DNA of 64,000 nucleotides from Cordilura impudica (GCA_963682025.1 OY821518.1:232811192-232875191); one strand, 5' to 3'; shown: positions 10,055-20,880, counted from the first letter of the stretch. Program-made: numbers and translations. The notes: a model not told the origin generated them from the sequence alone.

Positions 10055-11378
10055 CCAGCAATCTCACATCGCACTGCAAGTTCGAAAAACTCAATACACT
10101 CACATTTTTTTACTAATACACACACATTTTCAATGGCACCAAATTTTTCGTGCGAGTAGTGGCAGACACTAACGATGATTAATGTTACCCTGTTATAAAT
10201 TTAATGCAAATTTACTGGATTATGTAAAATTGTAATTAAAGTTTTAACTTGTTAAATCTATTATAATGATTTATTTTTTGAAATGCGCATACAAAAACGC
10301 AAGTTTGTTAACTATAGAGCATAAATATTATTAACTATTATTAAAATAATTCTAATAATAATAAATGTAAACATTTTCCCTCAAACATGTGCCTGTATAA
10401 TAAACTCGGTAACTCTACTTAAAATAAAATAAGAGAGAGAAGTATACAAATTTTTTCAAGTTTATGCTTCGACAACATTTTCAAAACAAGTAAGAAAATT
10501 GTAGTCGGTCTAGACCGGCTATACGATACCCTATACCATGCGTTTAGAAACCCTATCTCTTAGACCCAACTAACTGGACATAGAAAATAAGCAGAAACCA
10601 AATTTGAGTGGGATTTTTATTAATTTTTTTGGCTGCAGATATGAAAAAGTTCATATCGGATGCTATATCTATATAGGGTCTAGGTCCAAAAATGGACCGA
10701 TCATGTTTGATAAAGTCTCTTGTATTTTGAAAAAATATATACAAACAAAATTTGAGAAGAATCAGTGCAATATTTTTGTTTTTTAATAGATTTAAGTGAA
10801 GATCGGGAAGCAGCTCTATATGGGGTCAAAGGGATCATTTTTGGACTACTCATTAATGGATGTAATAAACGCATACAAACCCAATTTGAGTAAGATCTAT
10901 ATGACAATTTGGATCTTATGGCAATTTATGTCGATTTCATATGGGTAATTTGTATGGGGTCTAGGTCTTAACATGGACCGATTCACACCAATTTCAACAG
11001 CGTTCATCCTATGGCCGATAGAAGCTTACATACCAAATTTTATCGAAATACATTCATATTTGCGACCTGCAGTTTGATTACAAGGTTTACATGGACACAC
11101 AGACGGACGGACGGACGGACGGACATTGTTAAATCAACTCAGAAAGTGATTCTGATTCGATCGGTATAATTAAAGATGGGTCTAGGTCAAATATTTTTGG
11201 TTGTTACAAACAGTAGCACAAAGTCATTATACTTAAACCACATAGTGGTATAGGGTATAATGAGATTGCAGTCAGATGTGTGAGCATAAAATTTAATGGC
11301 GATGGATTCGACTAATTCGAACAATAATTTGTTGATAATACGTACACAACGATTTTACAATTTCAATGTGATGTGAGA
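10055..11378. mobile_element. Putative TIR transposon inside the LINE
   Basis: CAATCTCACATCGCACTG near 10063 and its inverted partner CAATCTCACATCACATTG near 11361-11380 flank a block that separates two LINE blocks which should be adjacent. The inner sequence has no gene, and a DINE-1-like element occupies 10486-11260. The ends CCCAGC / CCCCCC next to TAA could suggest a piggyBac-like origin, but no exact TTAA duplication is visible. Confidence 0.5.
10486..11260 (+). mobile_element. DINE-1-like element
   Basis: About 775 bp. Starts ACAAGTAAGAAAATT, then the near-palindrome GTCGGTCTAGACCGGC and CGATACCCTATACCATG. It carries the (CGGA)n run near 11104-11124 and ends GTGGTATAGGGTATAA. The CCCTATACCA / TGGTATAGGG pair forms subterminal inverted repeats. 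Confidence 0.85.
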
Positions 11379-11696
11379 TTGGGGGGTAAGAAAGTAAGAA
11401 TGCAATCCCATTGCCTGCAACTTATAGAAAAGAATACTATGAGATACCCTGTCAAAGGCTTTAGAAAAGTCAGTATAAACCACATCAACACATCTAGTGC
11501 AGATATGCAATACTCTCTGAAAACAGTTAAGTTGGTCGTAGTAGACCTCCCAGAAACGAATCCATGCTGATAAGGAGAAATAATAGATTTTGAAAGGAAA
11601 AATAATCTTTTATAAATAACATGTTCAACAACTTTTGAAATACATGATAATTTACATATCGGCCTATAACTAGTAGCTTCATCTTTATTACCATTT

Positions 11697-12478
11697 TTAT
11701 ACCCTATACCACATAGTGCTGCTGTTTGTAACAACCAAAACTATTTGACCTACACCCATCTTTAATTATACCGATCGAATCAGAGTCACTATCTGATTCG
11801 ATTTAACGATGTCCGTCCGTCCGTCCGTCCGTCCGTCTGTGTGTCCATGTAAAGCTTGTAATCAAACTGCAGGTCGCAAATATGAATATATTTTGATGAA
11901 ATTTGGCATTTATTCTTTTATCAGCTATGGGATGAACGCTATTAAAATTGGTGAGAATCGGTCCATGTTCAGACCTAGCCCCCATACAAATGACCCCTAT
12001 GAAATCGACTTAAATTGCCATTAGATCCAAATTATCATATAAATCTTAGTCAAATTGGGTTTATATGTAGATATTACATCAATTAATCAGTAGTCCAAAA
12101 ATGATCCCTATTGGACAACTCTTAGTCATAGGGCCCATATAGAGCTGCTTCCCGATCTTCACTTAAATCTATCAAAAAACAAAAATATTGCACTGATTCT
12201 TCTCAAATTTTGTTTGTACATATTTTTGCAAAATACAAGAGACTTTACCAAACATGGTCAGGATCGGTCCATTTTTGGGCCTAGTCGCCATATAGATATA
12301 GCATCCGATATGAAATTTTTCATATCTGCAGCCGAAAAAATTAATAAAAATCCCATTCAAATTTGGTTTATGCTTATTTTCTATATCCAGTTAGTTGGGC
12401 CAGAGAGATAGGGTCTCTAATCGCATGATATAGGGTATCGTATAGTCGGTCTAGACCGACTATAACTTTCTTACTTGT
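11697..12478 (-). mobile_element. DINE-1-like element
   Basis: Inverted copy of the same family: TTATACCCTATACCACATAG at the left, a (GTCC)n run near 11811-11837, and the palindrome GTCGGTCTAGACCGAC with TTTCTTACTTG at the right. It splits the LINE RT frame between IIPVF and NGNKDEA. Confidence 0.87.
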
Positions 12479-13199
12479 CAAAAACTGGAATAATGGTCAT
12501 TGATTTCCACTTGTCAATGAAAATTCCTTTTTTTAATGATAAATTCAAAATATATTTAAGTGCAAACACGATAGAAAATACACACTTTTTCAAAAAACAG
12601 GTACATAAACTATCTGAATCTAATTTAAAAAATTTTTAAACTGCATAATTCCATTAAAAACATCATCAACAGAGACTTCAATGATAGCAATGTCTAGCAT
12701 GTCAAATGAATTTGAATATCTAGCTGTATGAATCAGTGAAGAATCAAAATTTGAGCTGAAAATATTTGTAAACATATTTACAATATCACTACCAGATTTA
12801 CAAACAGAGCCATCATATTTTATGATTGTTGAGATATCTGAAACTTACTTTTTAGATTTAACATAAGACCAGAACGTTTAGGATTAGATTTAATTTCACA
12901 GTCTTTTTGTAAGATAAATTCTTTATATAAAAATTTATTAGAAAGTTGAATTCTTTTTGATAATAAATGAACTTCTCATTATCTTCTGAACTGCCAAATT
13001 TAATAAAACACTTATGAAGCTTTTTTCGCAGATTCTTAAGCTTTTTAATCCCCTCGTATACCATGGAAGCTTTTATGGCTAAAATTTTTTAAGAGGGACA
13101 TTTGCATTACAAATATTGAATTCCTGTGAAGTGAATTATGAAGAAAACAAAAGAAATCTCTAATAGGCTAAAATTTTTGGACGAAAAATTTTTACCGAG

Positions 13200-13430
13200 A
13201 GAAATTAATTTTTTAATTTTGTTCAGAAGATAAAAATCTTACTAAGAAACCGTTATACGTATTAAAACTTTGGTTGAAATGCTCAAAGTAATTATACATC
13301 ACACGCCTCGTTATATATATTTTATTACTATAAATGGCATACCTAATAGTACTAGCAGATTCCAGCGCTCGAAATTGAGTGAAATTTCCAGGAAGCTTTT
13401 TTTTCAACTTAGCCAATTCACGAACCAACT
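13200..13430 (-). pseudogene. Second LINE linker fragment
   Basis: The minus strand reads RELAKLKKKL..FTQF and later RYAIYSNKIYITRRVMYNYF. This resembles the Lys-rich endonuclease-RT linker of the LINE next door, but as a separate, diverged copy. There is no catalytic domain. Confidence 0.35.
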
Positions 13431-13514
13431 CTTTTATGGTTTGTTATTATTGTGAATGAAGATAAACTCATTAAGAAACACATTAACAAATTTAATAAAA
13501 CACACATAGCATAT

Positions 13515-13722
13515 GTGTAATTTTATATATGTGTTAGTAGCAACTTTAAATGTAATTTACTCAAAATAAAGAAATAAATTTAAAAACCTGTAGATCTGCA
13601 AAACGGCTAAAAAGAAATACATTCCAACTAATGTACGTTTGATCAAAATCGGGATAAAACGGTAGAACAAAACATCGGCCACAAGAAATCGCCTAGCCTA
13701 TTAATATTATAAATATTTAACA
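13515..13722 (+). repeat. Dispersed repeat, inverted partner of 6246-6455
   Basis: Shares AAAACGGCTAAAAAGAAATAC, AAAATCGGGATAAAACGGTA and CGCCTAGCCTATTAAT with the reverse complement of 6246-6455. The two copies bracket about 7 kb. Confidence 0.65.
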
Positions 13723-14856
13723 ATCATCAAATTTTCGTAGGTTTTTCATAGGTTATATAATATGATTAACCAATTTTCATTTGAATTCACCTTTTCATTG
13801 TTTAATAGAGATTTTATTCAACTACACACTACAAAATCTTATCTAAAATCTTGTATGGAAAACAATGGTAAAATTAATTTTTTAAGTCAATAACTTTAAA
13901 AAATTAAATATACTTCTAATTTTTAGAATATTTTTGCATACTCTGCTTGCAAAACATTTCAAATTACCTAAGTTAATCCCTTGTAGTTTATCTAAAAAGA
14001 TTTTAACGAATGTATATGTTACAAGTTTATATTTAAAAATACAATATTACTTTTGGATATTTATTTTTAAGTGTGCAATGCTGCAATTTAAAAGCTTATA
14101 TATGAAATCTTTCAACTCGTATATAACATCTCCCCAGCTTTTTTGATATATTAAGCTGTTTTGAATAAAAACAACAGTTTGTTCTTCCAATTAGTTGCAA
14201 ATAAACTGTTATTGAAACTGTCAAAAAGTATTTAAATAAACTTTTTGTATAAACATTTTTCACTTAACTCGCACAACATGTAACAATTTTTATTCCGTTT
14301 TGCCCTTAAATGTATGTGACATCCTCAACTGACACTTAAGTTGGTATATAAATTCCAGCTTATTGAAAATTCAAATAAACTAACATCAACAATTTGAAAA
14401 TGAGAATTGAAGCATTGTTCTGTAAGTCTACACGAAATATACAAAATGAATCAGTGTGAGGTGTCTGGCAGTTGTTGCAGGTATTTGCAAAGGTTAGAAG
14501 TTAGCTTTGTTCAAAATTCTAGTTATTTTTCTGATTGTTGGTTTTGGGTTGATATCAAGTTCAAGGAATTTTATAAATACATATTAAATTGACGTATATT
14601 GTTCTTGGAAGTTGTGCAAGATTTTCTTAATTTAGTTTAAAAAGTTTTCAAATTGATTAAACAAACAAAAGCCTAAAAAAAATAACCCACCACACCATAA
14701 TGAAAACATGTAATAGAATTTTTTAAATCTTCTTAAAAATTCTAGATTTTTCTATTCATATAATTTTATACCCTCCAATGGCAATTATAAAAAAAAAGTT
14801 AGATCACATAAAATATATATATTAGGGTGACGGTTTGTTTGAAAAAAAATTTGTTT
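13723..14856. other. AT-rich intergenic stretch
   Basis: No recognisable gene or element. One weak promoter-like spot (14344-14428) is described under findings. Short frames here have no family resemblance and no codon bias I can see. Confidence 0.4.
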
Positions 14857-14864
14857 TGGTCGAA

Positions 14865-14923
14865 TTTTGAGGTGTGCGGGTTGGATTATTGTGGCATTGG
14901 ATCTAAAACTTTATTGCACAATT
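14865..14923 (+). repeat. Outer inverted-repeat arm, left
   Basis: Blocks such as GGATTATTGTG and GGATCTAAAACTTTA are matched in reverse at 22602-22660. The two arms bracket about 7.7 kb of nested elements. Confidence 0.6.
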
Positions 14924-14997
14924 ATATATGATTTTGGTTAAGCTAATTGGGCCTATTATATTAATGTAAATAAAAAACCTTTTATTACATATTTCTC

Positions 14998-15034
14998 CCA
15001 ACGTTTCGTCAATTTCTTGTTGACATCTTCAGGG
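14998..15034 (-). ncRNA. Hammerhead ribozyme-like core of the Penelope-like element
   Basis: On the minus strand: CTGAAGA (matching CUGANGA), helix II GTCAA/TTGAC closed by a CAAGAAA loop, then GAAAC followed by GTTGGG. Spacing and core fit a minimal type I hammerhead as described for Penelope-like elements. I cannot settle helix I, helix III or the cleavage site by eye, so catalytic competence is unproven. Confidence 0.6.
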
Positions 15035-15232
15035 GCTTGTCTATTTAATTTTTTCAAAAACATTAAATTAATACAAAAATAGTATACATCATACATTATA
15101 AACTTACAATTTCCAATTAATTTTTCACATTAAATTATAAATTGCTTACATAAAACAAAAAACATAAAACATTTAACTTATACTAAAATTAAATTAAACA
15201 CAAAACTTAAAATAATATCACAGTTTTTCCAT

Positions 15233-15498
15233 CTATTTTATTACAACTCTGTAAATTGTACTTATATTATCTGTGTCTTCCTTTAGATTCATCGTTTTGT
15301 CTATTTTTTGTTGTATACGTAAGCTTTCAATTGTGTAACGTTTTTTATGTTTTGTTTCTATGTCTAGTATTCTTATTCTATTGAAGTCGGGTTCATGTTT
15401 TTCGTTGATCATATGTTTTGACAATGCTGTTGATTGCCTTTGTTTCTCAATGTCATTTTTGTGTTCGCTCACTCTTGTTTGTAGATTTCTTTTTTGTT
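15233..15498 (-). pseudogene. Penelope-like GIY-YIG endonuclease part
   Basis: Read on the minus strand, downstream of the hAT insertion. It contains the region after the YIGT motif (the DLIYIGT residues themselves lie at 17957-17980), then LQTRVSEHKND, SKHMINEKH and the Glu-bearing TIESLRIQQKID. An A-rich run just after the motif causes a frame change, so the endonuclease would not be made even without the hAT. The frame ends at TTA (15233-15235 on the plus strand). Confidence 0.8.
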
Positions 15499-15506
15499 GT
15501 GCCGAT
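15499..15506 (+). repeat. hAT target-site duplication, left
   Basis: GTGCCGAT, identical to 17949-17956. Confidence 0.9.
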
Positions 15507-17948
15507 TAGAGGTTGTGATTTCTCGATAAATTAAACTTCTCGAGAAATCGAGAAACCCAAATCGCTTGTGTCGAGAATTCTCGAGAAATTCTGATACTTA
15601 AAAAAAAATTAGATAGACCAATGAAAAAACGAAGAAATAGGTTATATTTAATACAAGTATTGTTAACTATATTTATTTGTTAAAACAATATTTATTTTTA
15701 CCAAAAAAGAAAACTAAATTCATTATATTTTATTTTAAATTCTTATATAAGCATTACATTTTTGTAATTTTAATGTAAAAATAAATAAAAATAATTCAAA
15801 AAATATTAATGCTATAATATGTAATATATAATATTTAATAAAAGTTAACTTTAACTATATTTATTTATTAAAATATTTCTAACAAAAAAAAAACGAAATT
15901 CATTATATAAACAAAACGAAACTCTTTAATATTTATTTTTAACAAAAAATAAAACGAAATCCATTATATAAAATGATTTGTTAAAAAGCAGAGACTATCA
16001 ATCTGACAAACTTGTTCTTTTCTTCGAAACAAAATTTCACGCAATTGAGAAATTCCTTTCGTTTTGTGTTGAAGTTGGTTTTAGTGTTAGTAATGCTGCT
16101 TGAAGCAACGATAAGTTTGGAGTAAGTTTGCCATTGACAGAAAATATATTAATTTCACTCGACAATGTTTTAAAGTCTGTATCTGAGATCTGAGAACTCT
16201 TGTTGCTTTCACGAATGAAATTTTCCAGCTGCTTTTTCAAAATCCTGCTGGTTCGTATCATTCGGTTCGAATTCTGAATCTTCAAGTTCCATTATTTCTG
16301 CATGCTCTGCCAAATTTTCATTACCACGTGATTCATGAAGTGGTGCAGGGAAAAGCCTTACCATCAAGATTTTAGCTGATTTGGTGATTTAATTTTTGCT
16401 GGTCATACTGAAAAATTCATCTTCCACATTTTCCAGAGAGGACGGATCCTGTAAAAATTTCAACAGAGACACTAATGATTTATCCCGTCTCTTTCCTATA
16501 CGATCTTTTAATTCATCTTTTAACTTTAAAGCTAAAACGGAATGATTTTTTTCTAGCGCTTGAAAAAGAAATTTTAGGACTCCCGCTGTCAATAGGTTAG
16601 TATCATTACGACTTAATGCTTTATTGCTATTCGGACAGGTTTGAAAACATCCAAAATATTTCTGGCGTTAATAATATCATAATTGATCAAAAGATAATCC
16701 ATATTAAGATCTTCTAAAGCTTTTTTTATAGGATCAATTATACGAAGAAATCGTTCTACCATTGACTCTAAGGTATTTCACCTAGTCTTACAATCCAATA
16801 AAAGGGCTAGCTCTTTTTGCTCTGCGGCCTTTACGTGATTTTGTAAAACGATATTTCTCACCGGTGATTTCCTGAAAAGTTTAACCACTTTTCGAATCTT
16901 CTGAATAGTGTCACGTATATTTATATGGGGATTGATTATCAATATCAACCCATTTGGAGAAATTGAATCTATCTGATTATCTTCTATATCCAAAAAATTA
17001 TCTTCCTGGTCATCTTCGTTTAAGGTACAATTGGATTTTTCGTCATCGCCGGCCCCATTATTTGTTGTTTTAGATGCATATAAAACCGACATAATCGCCA
17101 AATGTATAGCGTGATTGTGGCACATTTGTAGATGAGCAGGTGATAATTTTCCATATTTCGCTATAACGCTTGCACCATCTGATGTAGTGGCTACAATATC
17201 TTTGGAAAAACAGATACCAAACGATTCCAATTTTGAATTCACCATTTCTCTAATTTTTTCTGCAGGGCAGCTTCCTGTTATTGCGATTAATCCTAAATTA
17301 ACTGAATCCAAAGCTCCAAGGCGGATTTTTTACACAAATTGCAAATAGCTGTATTCTTATCAGTATTTTTTTTTTAAATGTTGCCAACAATTTTCGTAAC
17401 GTGTCTGTTCCATTTTATGGCTAAAAAATCGATATGAAAAATGTATTATTAAATTGTGTCTAAGTTAGAAAATAGTCCGTAAAATATTATATTCTAAATG
17501 TACTTACGTTTGATTGAATAACAGCTTAGCAAAATATAAATATCACCTCACTTTTAAAAGAAATAAATGATAATTGCACTTTAATTTTTAAACTTACAAT
17601 ATGTATGAATACGATATGAATGAGTAAGCAAAAATGACTGAACAACCTACCAAAAATGCATAAAGTTTTTAAAATACAACAAGCCTACTTCCTAGAATTT
17701 TTTTTTTTAAAATAAATATTTACCGTTTAACGATATAATAACTACTACACCATATCAATGTAGAAAAAAATATTTCATAAAAAACTGTAGTTCCATAATT
17801 TTGAATTCAGTCTGCTTAGATTTAAAAATATTCTTATAATTTGTTATTTCTCGAGAAAATAAATTGAAATTCTCGAAAATCGAGAAATTGTAAACAGTTG
17901 AGAATTCTCGAGAAATCGAGAATTGAGAATTCTCGATCACAACCTCTA
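15507..17948 (-). mobile_element. hAT superfamily transposon (2,442 bp)
   Basis: Both ends read TAGAGGTTGTGAT inward and are flanked by a perfect 8-bp duplication, both hallmarks of hAT elements. The subterminal regions carry four exact copies of TTCTCGAGAA, two per end (15537, 15578, 17848, 17905), plus variants. A broken minus-strand transposase fills the middle. The insertion lies inside the Penelope-like endonuclease. Confidence 0.93.
15990..17413 (-). pseudogene. hAT transposase, broken and internally deleted
   Basis: Starts at ATG 17413-17411 with a BED zinc-finger-like segment (ENCWQH..AICNLCKKS), frameshifted at an A-run. It jumps directly to the catalytic core without the usual intervening residues. 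The core reads SKDIVATTSDGASV and HLQMCHNHAIHLAI (16778-17311). Further pieces follow at 16389-16592, and the C-terminal dimerisation motif LKPTSTQNERNFSIA lies at 16037-16090, followed by a TGA and then NFVSKKRTSLSD. An acidic insert (DDEKSNCTLNEDDQEDN) lies between blocks. Multiple stops mean it cannot be functional. hAT membership is certain; the family is not. Confidence 0.88.
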
Positions 17949-17956
17949 GTGCCGAT
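17949..17956 (+). repeat. hAT target-site duplication, right
   Basis: GTGCCGAT, identical to 15499-15506. Confidence 0.9.
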
Positions 17957-18858
17957 GTATATTAGATCACATTTTTGTTCGTCGTTTCCCTTACATGCTA
18001 TTTCGTACACAACATTGTTTTGTTGTTGTTTTTCAACAGGCGCTTTAATTTTGGAAAAAATTGAGTTGAGCGTTGTGTGTGGTTTGTACGCGAAACATAT
18101 GTTTCGTGTTTCTATTGTTGTTTCAATATTCTTATTGTCCGTCAAGCCAGGAATAAACTTTACACTGTGAAAAACTTTGTCGTTGATTTCAGTGTTATTT
18201 GGATATATATTGGTTTTTAATTTTCTTTGCGTTTCTTCAACTAGTTGTTTTATAAGTTTTATTGGAAAACTGTTATTTATTAATATTGATGTGATTTTCT
18301 TTATACTTTTGATATGAAATTCCTCGTCACTTGTATGTAGTACCCTAAAAATGAAATTTTTCGCCGTATTTATTATTTGGTATTTTGGTTGTGTTGCGTT
18401 GAAATTCATCAGTCTTCCAGAAGATGTATCTTTTGAATACCAGTCAAATTTAATCAGACTACTGTGTCTATATATGTATGTATCCAAGTATGCAATTTTA
18501 TTATGTGTCTCAATTTCCGTAGTGAACTGAATTTTAGGATGATATGAGTTGAGAATATTCAGGATCTCTTCTTTGTCGTCACATTTTACTATAGCTAATA
18601 TGTCATCTACATATTTCACTATGTATTTTAAATTAATATTTTTCTTCTTTAACTCGGTTATTGCTTCGTCAAGTAAACTGTCTAATACTATATCCGCTAT
18701 GGTGGGTGATAGAGGATTCCCCATTTTATTTTCGTAAACAAAATAATTGTTATCCATTAGGCAGAATTTGATTATTTTTAAGAACTTAGCTCTCGAAATT
18801 TTAGTTATGTTCTTTATTGTATTCCATTTGCCCATTATGTTTTTTATTGCCGTATGCA
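17957..18858 (-). pseudogene. Penelope-like reverse transcriptase, partial
   Basis: About 300 codons open on the minus strand. It contains GNPLSPTIADIVLD, the catalytic YVDDILAI, LDTYIYR, and the C-terminal linker region (KFIPGLTDN, FAYKPHTTLNSIFSKIKAP, NVVYEIACK) leading to DLIYIG. These are diagnostic of Penelope-like RTs, which resemble telomerase more than LINE RTs. The N-terminal third is missing. At 17957 the frame runs into the hAT element. Confidence 0.9.
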
Positions 18859-19429
18859 AAAATTTTGAGCCAAATCGGATAATTCTTTATGGACGCGCAT
18901 TGAGTTCAAAGTTCAAATATGAATTTATATGTAAAAATTATCAAAAAAAAAATATTTTTTCACAAAAATTTTGGTATTAATGCAAGCATTTCAATTAAAT
19001 TAATTAATAAACCATAATCTAAAATAATTATCTATCTCACAAAACAACAAAATCTCTCATCGGTTGAAAAACAGCGAAGTAATATCAAGTTCCCCAGGCA
19101 ATAAATGTACCGCAGACCACTTGATTAAGAAAATCGAGCTCACATTTTTAAAGACATTGGAATAATTTACAACGACAATATTTTTGAATTCTCCTGATCC
19201 CAGAATGATCTTATGTAAAGTATTTTACATTTCGTCTATTGTTATGTCGTTCTAAATTAATGTCAAAGCGGGTCGTATTTTTTAGCACTATTTGAAAATC
19301 TCCAATTTTACTTTTTCAAAAATTTTGTTCACAACATTTACCGAAGTCAACGATTGGACTTTAAGGTCTTATTAACAAAATATGTGAGATTAAAAATGCC
19401 AAATATTGTTGATATCCTTTCTTTAATTT
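18859..19429. other. AT-rich repeat-derived sequence
   Basis: No gene. The phrase TTTTGAGCCAAATCGG at 18868 resembles TTTGAGCCAATCGAGG in the reverse strand near 22585, so this is probably the continuation of the outer repeat arm beyond the Penelope insertion. Confidence 0.4.
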
Positions 19430-19434
19430 GGCGA

Positions 19435-19530
19435 GGGCAGCGTTTTTATTTCAGCGGATTTGAAGAAAAATTTGATTTTTTATACTTTTTCAACTTTTAG
19501 GCTACAAGTGTTTGGTGTTTTCGTATGTCA
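19435..19530 (+). repeat. Inverted-repeat arm paired with 22480-22600
   Basis: TTTTTATTTCAGCGGATTTG and ATACTTTTTCAACT..GGCTACA recur inverted at 22480-22600, with about 3 kb between. With the 14865/22660 arms this makes a large, interrupted inverted repeat. Confidence 0.6.
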
Positions 19531-19556
19531 AATATCTTTTATCAAAATGTTATACT

Positions 19557-19735
19557 ACTTGATACAGGTTCTCAATCCTGCAAATTAAGGTTAAATTGAA
19601 ACACCATAAATTGTCCCACTTTCAGGTCAAAAGTCAAATTTAAGGATATTGGCATTTTTTTAAAACAAAATATCGAAATAATATACATTTGTGGAAAGAT
19701 TTCGATAAAATCTGTTGGTAATATTTTCGTGAATC
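19557..19735 (+). repeat. Inverted-repeat arm, left
   Basis: Pairs with 20320-20500 over about 175 bp: TTCTCAATCCTG, AATTAAGGTTAAAT, AATTGTCCC, AAAAGTCAAA, AAAACAAAATAT, GATTTCGATAAA. It encloses a small MITE. Confidence 0.7.
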
Positions 19736-19846
19736 TAGGAAATAATTTTCTGGTTTTAGTTTCTGAAATGTAGCCGTCGGGTACTCAAAATGTGTCCTAG
19801 TTTTATTTTTTTTCTCAGAATTATTATATTCATATAAAGGTATATC

Positions 19847-20093
19847 GAGGGCTTATATTCAAAAAGTGCTATCTACATTTGACAGCAATATTCATTTTTC
19901 AAACTGGTTTCTGATATAACTGTCAAATATAATACTAATTTTGCTATCATTCATGATTAGTATGACTATTTCTTAATATATATTGTGGCAAATCAATCGA
20001 CAAATGCTTTCAGATCTTATTAATAAATTAGTTTTACACGCTCTCTTTAAAATAATTATTAATGAAGATAGCACTTTTTGAATATAAGCCCTC
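19847..20093. mobile_element. MITE with ~30-bp TIRs
   Basis: Ends are GAGGGCTTATATTCAAAAAG and its inverted complement, continuing as TGCTATCT. It is 247 bp with no gene, and flanked by TATATC and TATATA. The superfamily is not determinable from the ends alone. Confidence 0.75.
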
Positions 20094-20319
20094 TATATAC
20101 AAATTTGTTTATACTCTATTAAATATAAAAACTAATTAATCTCAATATTTTCATAAAATAACGAATAAATTTGAGGAATTTTATGAAAACATTAAATTTG
20201 TTTTATAAAAAAAAATATTTATAGATTTTCATATAGAGTCAATTAGACATCAAGAGTACCCCACGAATTAATTTCAGAATATAAGTCCAGAATATTATCT
20301 TTTAGAATCATTAAAATAT

Positions 20320-20500
20320 TATCAACAACCTTTATCGAAATCCTTCTACAAATATATATTATTTCAATATTTTGTTTTAAAAAAAATTAAATATCCCTAA
20401 GTTTGACCTTTGACTTTTGGCCTTAAAGGGGGACAATTTAGAGTGCTTCGATTTAACCTTAATTTACAGGATTGAGAATTTATGTCAAGCGGTATAAATA
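20320..20500 (-). repeat. Inverted-repeat arm, right
   Basis: Reverse-complement partner of 19557-19735. Confidence 0.7.
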
Positions 20501-20519
20501 AATATGAACATTTAACATA

Positions 20520-20880
20520 CAATATCTGGATTACTATGACGGCAAGAGTTCTGAAACTATGTACACGTACATATAAACTAGTTTGAAAAGTTGCGAAAAA
20601 ATGGGCTTAATCTGACCAATGGGTGTGGCACCCACCATACAAAGTAAATGTTTAATGTCATATAACTGAAATACTATAATAGAAAAAGCCTTGGGACTAT
20701 GAGTTCTTGAGTTGTTAATGTGAGTAGTTGCCCAAAAAGTAGGCGGGATCGGAGCAATGGTCGCTGCACTTTCTGCACAAAAAATATGAAGTACTGTGAA
20801 AATGACAGTCTTTAAACTTTTGACCAGTACATTAATTACCAATGTGAGTATTCGTCGAAAGTATGGGCGGAATCACCTAA
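20520..20880 (-). repeat. Dispersed 'GCCACGCCCA' repeat, copy 1
   Basis: About two and a half tandem units of ~130 bp with the motifs GGTGTGGCACCCACCATACA and AATGTGAGTA. Further copies lie at 30170, 43670 and 51030, always next to a GGCGATTTTTGA minisatellite. Confidence 0.65.

Larger units (their letters stand above)
9085..13075 (-). pseudogene. Decayed jockey/CR1-like LINE ORF2, split by insertions
   Basis: Read on the minus strand from 13075: an endonuclease-RT linker rich in Lys (KNLRKKLHKCF, 12858-13064); WKSMTIIPVF just before a DINE-1-like insertion (11697-12478); then KNGNK, TSYRPICKLS, QHGFVSGRSTTTN (11363-11696); a TIR element (about 10060-11378); then YLSNRI, GIPQGSVL and the catalytic box as YTDD (about 9900-10035); and a C-terminal block ISFYVPPRILR..YHRTNYAIN (9085-9321). 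Several frameshifts and stops are present, especially after 9850. It is a long-dead non-LTR retrotransposon used as a landing site by later elements. Confidence 0.85.
14960..18858 (-). mobile_element. Penelope-like element, 5' truncated, split by a hAT element
   Basis: Minus-strand RT (17957-18858) and GIY-YIG endonuclease (15233-15498) parts surround a 2.4-kb hAT insertion. The 3' side carries a hammerhead-like motif (14998-15034), a known hallmark of Penelope terminal repeats. The RT N-terminus stops at about 18858, so the element is 5' truncated. Removing the hAT and one copy of its 8-bp duplication would rejoin the RT-endonuclease connection. Confidence 0.85.

Noticed and set aside
10604..10786. 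Recurring ~60-residue frame reading GIFINFFGCRYEK, seen at several sites
   Set aside because: Each occurrence lies inside a DINE-1-like copy; similarity comes from the repeat DNA. The frame also exists on the opposite strand and is interrupted in other copies.
14407..14592. 61-codon Cys-containing small protein
   Set aside because: No signal peptide, family or codon signature; the region is AT-rich noise apart from the weak promoter-like spot.
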